Source of the DNA: Natronohydrobacter sp.
GTDB lineage: Bacteria > Pseudomonadota > Alphaproteobacteria > Rhodobacterales > Rhodobacteraceae
DNA: 43,438 bases
Direction of reading: 5' to 3'
Assembly (NCBI GenBank): GCA_007123015.1
Contig: SKSL01000205.1
Location: 1 to 43,438, forward strand
In this document: positions 40,880-43,438 of the stretch, in pieces
Numbering within the stretch: the stretch's first letter is position 1
Layout of the letters: every line of letters starts with the position of its first letter
Translations under genes and position numbers: made by a program
Notes under the pieces: generated by a model
Told to the model about the DNA's origin: nothing
The model's input: only the letters and a program-made list of their open reading frames with translations
Databases searched by the model: none

Positions 40880-41662
40880 TCAGCCTTGCTTCTGGGGCAG
40901 CAATCCTGCGGCCCGAATGGAGGGCAAATGGCGTCGGCTGACCGGGATTTCCAGCCCAGCACGCATTTCAAGGCGCGCGCCATCGCCGCGCCGCTCGGCG
41001 CTCTGAACCTGCGCCAATGCTACCCAATGCGAGCGATGCACCTGCATCCCGCGCACAGGCGCAGTTTCGGCAATCGCATCGGCCAGCCGCATCAGCACCA
41101 ATTCGCGGCCCGCGTCAGTGATCACCTCGACATAATGATCGGTCGCTGTCAGCGCGACAAGTGCCCCGCGCTTGTCGAGCGGCAGACGCTTGAGCAGGGC
41201 AGGCTGGTCAGACCCCTGTTCATCGCGCGGATGCGGATAGAGTGCACGCAGACCCAACACGATCCAGGACACGACAAAGGCTGCCAGACCGCCTGCACCG
41301 GCGAGATGTCGGGGACCGTCTTGTGCCCCGAGGAACGGCCACGACCAGATCCAGAGAAGTGCCAGCACCGCCAGCCCGATGATCCCCCCGCCGCGCAGGA
41401 TTTGCAGGATCAGTGGCAAGCGGCTGCGCGCGTCCATGGGGTCGAGCAGCAGCAGCGTCACCGCGCTGCCCAGGGCGTAAGTTCCAAAGACTATGCCGCT
41501 CCAATAGATCAACCGGGGCAGAGTGGCGAGCGACTCGAAACTGCCAAATGGCCCGGACAGGCCCAGCGCAAGAGCGATTCCCGCCTGTGTGGCCAGCACA
41601 AAAGGCGCGCTCAGATGGGTCCGCAAGTCGCGCAGCGCGAATGACGATATGCGGTCGGTCAC
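40880..41662 (-). CDS. Membrane-bound LytTR-domain regulator
   Basis: The 260-aa protein has four hydrophobic segments (about residues 18-145) followed by a LytTR DNA-binding domain (about 165-255). That domain carries the family pattern LVALTATDHYVEVITDAGRELVLMRLADAIAE, GMQVHRSHWVAL and a closing IPVSRRHLPSIRA. It is a one-component membrane regulator without receiver or kinase domains. The start is GTG at 41662, supported by GGAGAGG upstream; the frame runs much further upstream but is antisense to the next gene. Target genes are unknown; lipB directly downstream may be co-transcribed by chance of location. Confidence 0.88.
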   Translation of the reverse strand: MTDRISSFALRDLRTHLSAPFVLATQAGIALALGLSGPFGSFESLATLPRLIYWSGIVFGTYALGSAVTLLLLDPMDARSRLPLILQILRGGGIIGLAVLALLWIWSWPFLGAQDGPRHLAGAGGLAAFVVSWIVLGLRALYPHPRDEQGSDQPALLKRLPLDKRGALVALTATDHYVEVITDAGRELVLMRLADAIAETAPVRGMQVHRSHWVALAQVQSAERRGDGARLEMRAGLEIPVSRRHLPSIRAAGLLPQKQG

Positions 41663-41785
41663 GAAGCCTCTCCGGTTGCTGGCGAAGTTGCGCTTGCTGG
41701 CGCAAGGCCGCTTCAGATCTGGTGTTAGCACATCGCAACGCAGCGGGCCAAGTCGGGCCGTTGCACAGATATCAGGACGCACCAG

Positions 41786-42316
41786 ATGACCCTCGATCCC
41801 TTGCTCACATCCGCCCCGTTGATCCAATTTCACACCATCGCAGCGCTCATTGCCTTTGTTCTGGGTCCCGTGGCAATCCTGCGCCGACGTCGCGACCGGC
41901 TTCATCGCGTGATCGGGTATTCTTGGGTGACAGCCATGGCGGTAGCTGCCGCGACAGCGCTTGGTATTTCCGAGCTTCGCATGATCGGCCCGGTTTCGCC
42001 CATCCATGGCCTGTCTTTGCTGGTCGGGGTCGTGCTGTGGCGCGGGCTGCGTGCAATCCGGGCCGGGCGGGTCGTGGATCACGGGCGGATGATGGCCCAA
42101 CTCTACATCTGGTCGATGGGGGTGGCCGGGCTGTTTACGCTTCTGCCGGGGCGGCGGATGCATCTGGTTTTGCTCGACGGGACAGGCTGGGCCGGATTTG
42201 GTGCGGCGGCCTGTTTGTTCGGGCTGGGCGCGCTTCTTCTTTGGCGCGCGCAGCCGGTCCAGCAGGGGCAGGATCACCCGCATTTTCCTCTTTTCAACGA
42301 CAAAGCGAGTCGCTAG
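41786..42316 (+). CDS. DUF2306-like membrane protein
   Basis: The 176-aa protein has four predicted membrane helices. Between them is the short basic motif RRRRDRLHRVIGYSWV, typical of DUF2306 proteins, with a histidine (H14 in IQFHTIAAL) and conserved P-x-H-G-L (PIHGLSLL). The family resembles cytochrome b-like or ferric-reductase-like small membrane proteins, but no function is established. It is divergent from the LytTR gene (123 bases between starts), which could regulate it; that is only an inference from location. tRNA-Leu follows 19 bases after the stop. Confidence 0.78.
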   Translation: MTLDPLLTSAPLIQFHTIAALIAFVLGPVAILRRRRDRLHRVIGYSWVTAMAVAAATALGISELRMIGPVSPIHGLSLLVGVVLWRGLRAIRAGRVVDHGRMMAQLYIWSMGVAGLFTLLPGRRMHLVLLDGTGWAGFGAAACLFGLGALLLWRAQPVQQGQDHPHFPLFNDKASR

Positions 42317-42335
42317 AAGAACCCGTACATGACGT

Positions 42336-42422
42336 GCGGTCGTGGCGGAATTGGTAGACGCGCAGCGTTGAGGTCGCTGTGGGGTAACTCCCGTGGAAGT
42401 TCGAGTCTTCTCGACCGCACCA
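42336..42422 (+). tRNA. tRNA-Leu (GAG)
   Basis: The 87-base class II tRNA has acceptor GCGGTCG pairing with CGACCGC, anticodon stem CAGCG/CGCTG around loop TTGAGGT (anticodon GAG, reading CUC and CUU), a long variable arm (TGGGGTAACTCCCG region), T-loop TTCGAGT and an encoded CCA end. Confidence 0.96.
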
Positions 42423-42429
42423 TGTCTTC

Positions 42430-42466
42430 CCCTTTATGGTTGTCCAAACCCTTTATGGTTGTCAAA
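42430..42466. repeat. 19-bp tandem repeat after tRNA-Leu
   Basis: CCCTTTATGGTTGTC occurs twice (42430-42444 and 42449-42463), each followed by a C/A-rich spacer, with a 19-base period. It begins eight bases behind the tRNA CCA end. It might be a duplicated 3' processing or integration-related sequence, or simply a slippage product. Confidence 0.7.
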
Positions 42467-42702
42467 GCGGCGTCGCAAACGCTACGCCAAGGCGCAGATA
42501 CGGGTATGTTTCGAAGGAGAAATGCCCGTGTGTCTGTCGCTCTCCAGCATAAAGTCCTGAAATATATCTGCTATGCAGAAAATATAAGCGTATTCGCATC
42601 GATCCGGATCGTATTCCAGTTATTGGTTGCAATGCGAGGACGGCTTGGTTTTACTATCTACATCGCAAGAGCGGAATACCGCCGACATACAGGGAGATCA
42701 GC
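42467..42702 (+). other. AT-richer leader before the ABC ATPase gene
   Basis: No convincing gene is seen here. The stretch is AT-richer than its surroundings (for example around 42560-42600) and probably holds the promoter and leader of the ABC gene. It contains a perfect 12-base palindrome CGATCCGGATCG at 42600-42611 and a small CTGC-TAT-GCAG inverted repeat just before it, candidates for regulator binding. Confidence 0.5.
42600..42611. promoter_or_regulatory. Perfect 12-bp palindrome, candidate operator
   Basis: CGATCCGGATCG lies about 90 bases upstream of the ABC ATPase start in an AT-rich region. The regulator is unknown. Confidence 0.35.
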
Positions 42703-43438
42703 GTGGTCGCAGCACAGCAGCGCGACGGGTTCGTCGTATTTGACGGAGTTCAGAAGAGCTACGATGGGGAAACGCTGGTCGTCAAAGACCTCAACCTTTC
42801 GGTGTCGAAGGGTGAATTCCTCACCATGCTCGGGCCATCTGGGTCAGGCAAGACCACCTGTCTGATGATGCTGGCCGGATTCGAGACTGCGACCAATGGG
42901 GAGATCATGCTCGATGGGCGACCGATCAATTCGGTGCCACCCCATAAGCGCGGGATCGGAATGGTGTTCCAGAATTATGCGCTGTTCCCGCACATGACCG
43001 TCGGCGAAAATCTTGGCTTCCCGCTGGAAGTGCGCGGGCTGGGCAAGTCCGACCGTGAAAAGAAAATCATGCGCGCGCTCGACATGGTGCAGATGGGTGC
43101 CTTCGTGAACCGGCGTCCTGCACAGCTGTCCGGCGGCCAGCAACAGCGGATCGCACTGGCGCGGGCGCTGGTCTTCGAGCCGGAACTCGTTCTGATGGAT
43201 GAACCGCTCGGCGCGCTGGACAAGCAGCTGCGCGAACATATGCAATTCGAGATCACCCGTCTGGCGCATGATCTTGGCATTACCACAGTTTATGTGACGC
43301 ATGACCAGACCGAAGCGCTGACCATGTCGGATAACGTCGCCGTCTTCGATGACGGGCGGATTCAGCAGCTCGATCCGCCTGATGTGTTGTATGAAGAGCC
43401 GTGTAATAGTTTCGTGGCGCAATTCATCGGCGAGAACA
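42703..43438 (+). CDS. PotA-like ABC transporter ATPase (5' part)
   Basis: The frame starts at GTG 42703, with AGGGAGA upstream, and is open to the right edge, so 245 codons are visible and the C-terminal TOBE region is missing. Walker A LGPSGSGKTT, Q-loop MVFQNYALFPHMTV, signature LSGGQQQRIALARAL, Walker B LVLMDEPLGALD and H-loop VYVTHDQTEALTMSD are all present. The sequence resembles ATPases of the spermidine/putrescine (PotA) and related MalK-like group. The start of a polyamine-type transport operon is likely, but the substrate cannot be stated without the downstream permease and binding-protein genes. Confidence 0.93.
   Translation, partial: MVAAQQRDGFVVFDGVQKSYDGETLVVKDLNLSVSKGEFLTMLGPSGSGKTTCLMMLAGFETATNGEIMLDGRPINSVPPHKRGIGMVFQNYALFPHMTVGENLGFPLEVRGLGKSDREKKIMRALDMVQMGAFVNRRPAQLSGGQQQRIALARALVFEPELVLMDEPLGALDKQLREHMQFEITRLAHDLGITTVYVTHDQTEALTMSDNVAVFDDGRIQQLDPPDVLYEEPCNSFVAQFIGEN

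Noticed and set aside
40880..42283. Long N-terminal extension of the LytTR regulator
   Set aside because: The extension is antisense to the DUF2306-like gene and lacks domain character; GTG at 41662 has a good ribosome binding site.
42519..42560. A 12-codon frame (MPVCLSLSSIKS) behind AAGGAG upstream of the ABC ATPase, possible leader peptide
   Set aside because: Spacing to the ribosome binding site is too short, there is no attenuator structure after it, and such a short frame is expected by chance.
1..43438. CRISPR arrays, insertion sequences, prophage or defence systems
   Set aside because: No regularly spaced repeats, transposase, integrase, nuclease or restriction-type genes were seen; the repeated sequences are single short palindromes at gene ends.

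Overview
The window is a gene-dense, high-GC stretch of what looks like a bacterial chromosome. Gene order and gene content point to an alphaproteobacterium of the Rhodobacterales (Rhodobacteraceae-like). The evidence is the ntrX-trkA-trkH-hfq-hflX order, a 77-aa Hfq, an aa3-type ctaD, an SLC5-domain histidine kinase, and a tRNA-His that lacks the extra G(-1) and carries A73, a trait known only from part of the Alphaproteobacteria. No insertion sequence, prophage, CRISPR array, integrase or toxin-antitoxin pair is visible. Most genes are housekeeping or catabolic, and no recognisable defence system is present.

Layout. 1-5.5 kb: the 3' part of ntrX (nitrogen two-component regulator), trkA and trkH (K+ uptake), hfq and hflX. 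5.6-9.7 kb: lpxC, bamD and recN (envelope assembly and DNA repair), then a small lipoprotein and a convergent 69-aa gene. 10.0-12.4 kb: tRNA-His, nadD and a PBP4-type D-Ala-D-Ala carboxypeptidase. 12.5-14.4 kb (minus strand): accB-accC (fatty acid synthesis). 14.6-19.5 kb: an XRE regulator of the short-chain-acyl type, a stand-alone receiver protein, a 92-aa membrane protein and a 909-aa symporter-like histidine kinase. 19.6-30.9 kb: a complete reductive pyrimidine catabolism locus. It holds preT and preA (dihydropyrimidine dehydrogenase), rutR, a Tat-exported serine hydrolase, an M20 N-carbamoyl-beta-amino-acid amidohydrolase, dihydropyrimidinase, and a four-gene ABC transporter (ATPase, two permeases, NMT1/THI5-type binding protein). 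31-34 kb (minus): pepN and a secreted CAP protein. 34.2-37.6 kb: gatC-gatA, a lipoprotein with an Excalibur-like tail, and a cell-wall amidase. 37.7-41.7 kb (minus): a DUF2244 gene, ctaD, lipB and a membrane LytTR regulator. 41.8-43.4 kb: a DUF2306-like membrane protein, tRNA-Leu(GAG) and the 5' part of a PotA-like ABC ATPase.

How the genes work together. The most coherent unit is the pyrimidine locus. PreTA reduces uracil or thymine, dihydropyrimidinase opens the ring and the M20 enzyme removes the carbamoyl group. The ABC system probably imports the pyrimidine or a related compound. A perfect match to the RutR consensus (TTGACCA-N2-TGGTCAA) lies just upstream of the M20 gene, which ties rutR to the locus.

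Non-coding structure is the most unusual part of the window. Two families of dispersed palindromic elements sit at gene ends: three copies of GGTGCGTG-loop-CACGCACC-CTAC, and three copies of a longer element with a TTTCATCCTTG-like edge followed by GC-rich hairpins. Two perfect hairpins lie inside the first codons of the DUF2244 gene, just past ctaD. A nested cruciform follows trkH. hflX appears to lack any ATG, GTG or TTG start in front of its conserved N-terminus and may start at CTG. Coordinates, pairings and motifs were read by eye; family assignments come from recalled motifs, not from database searches.
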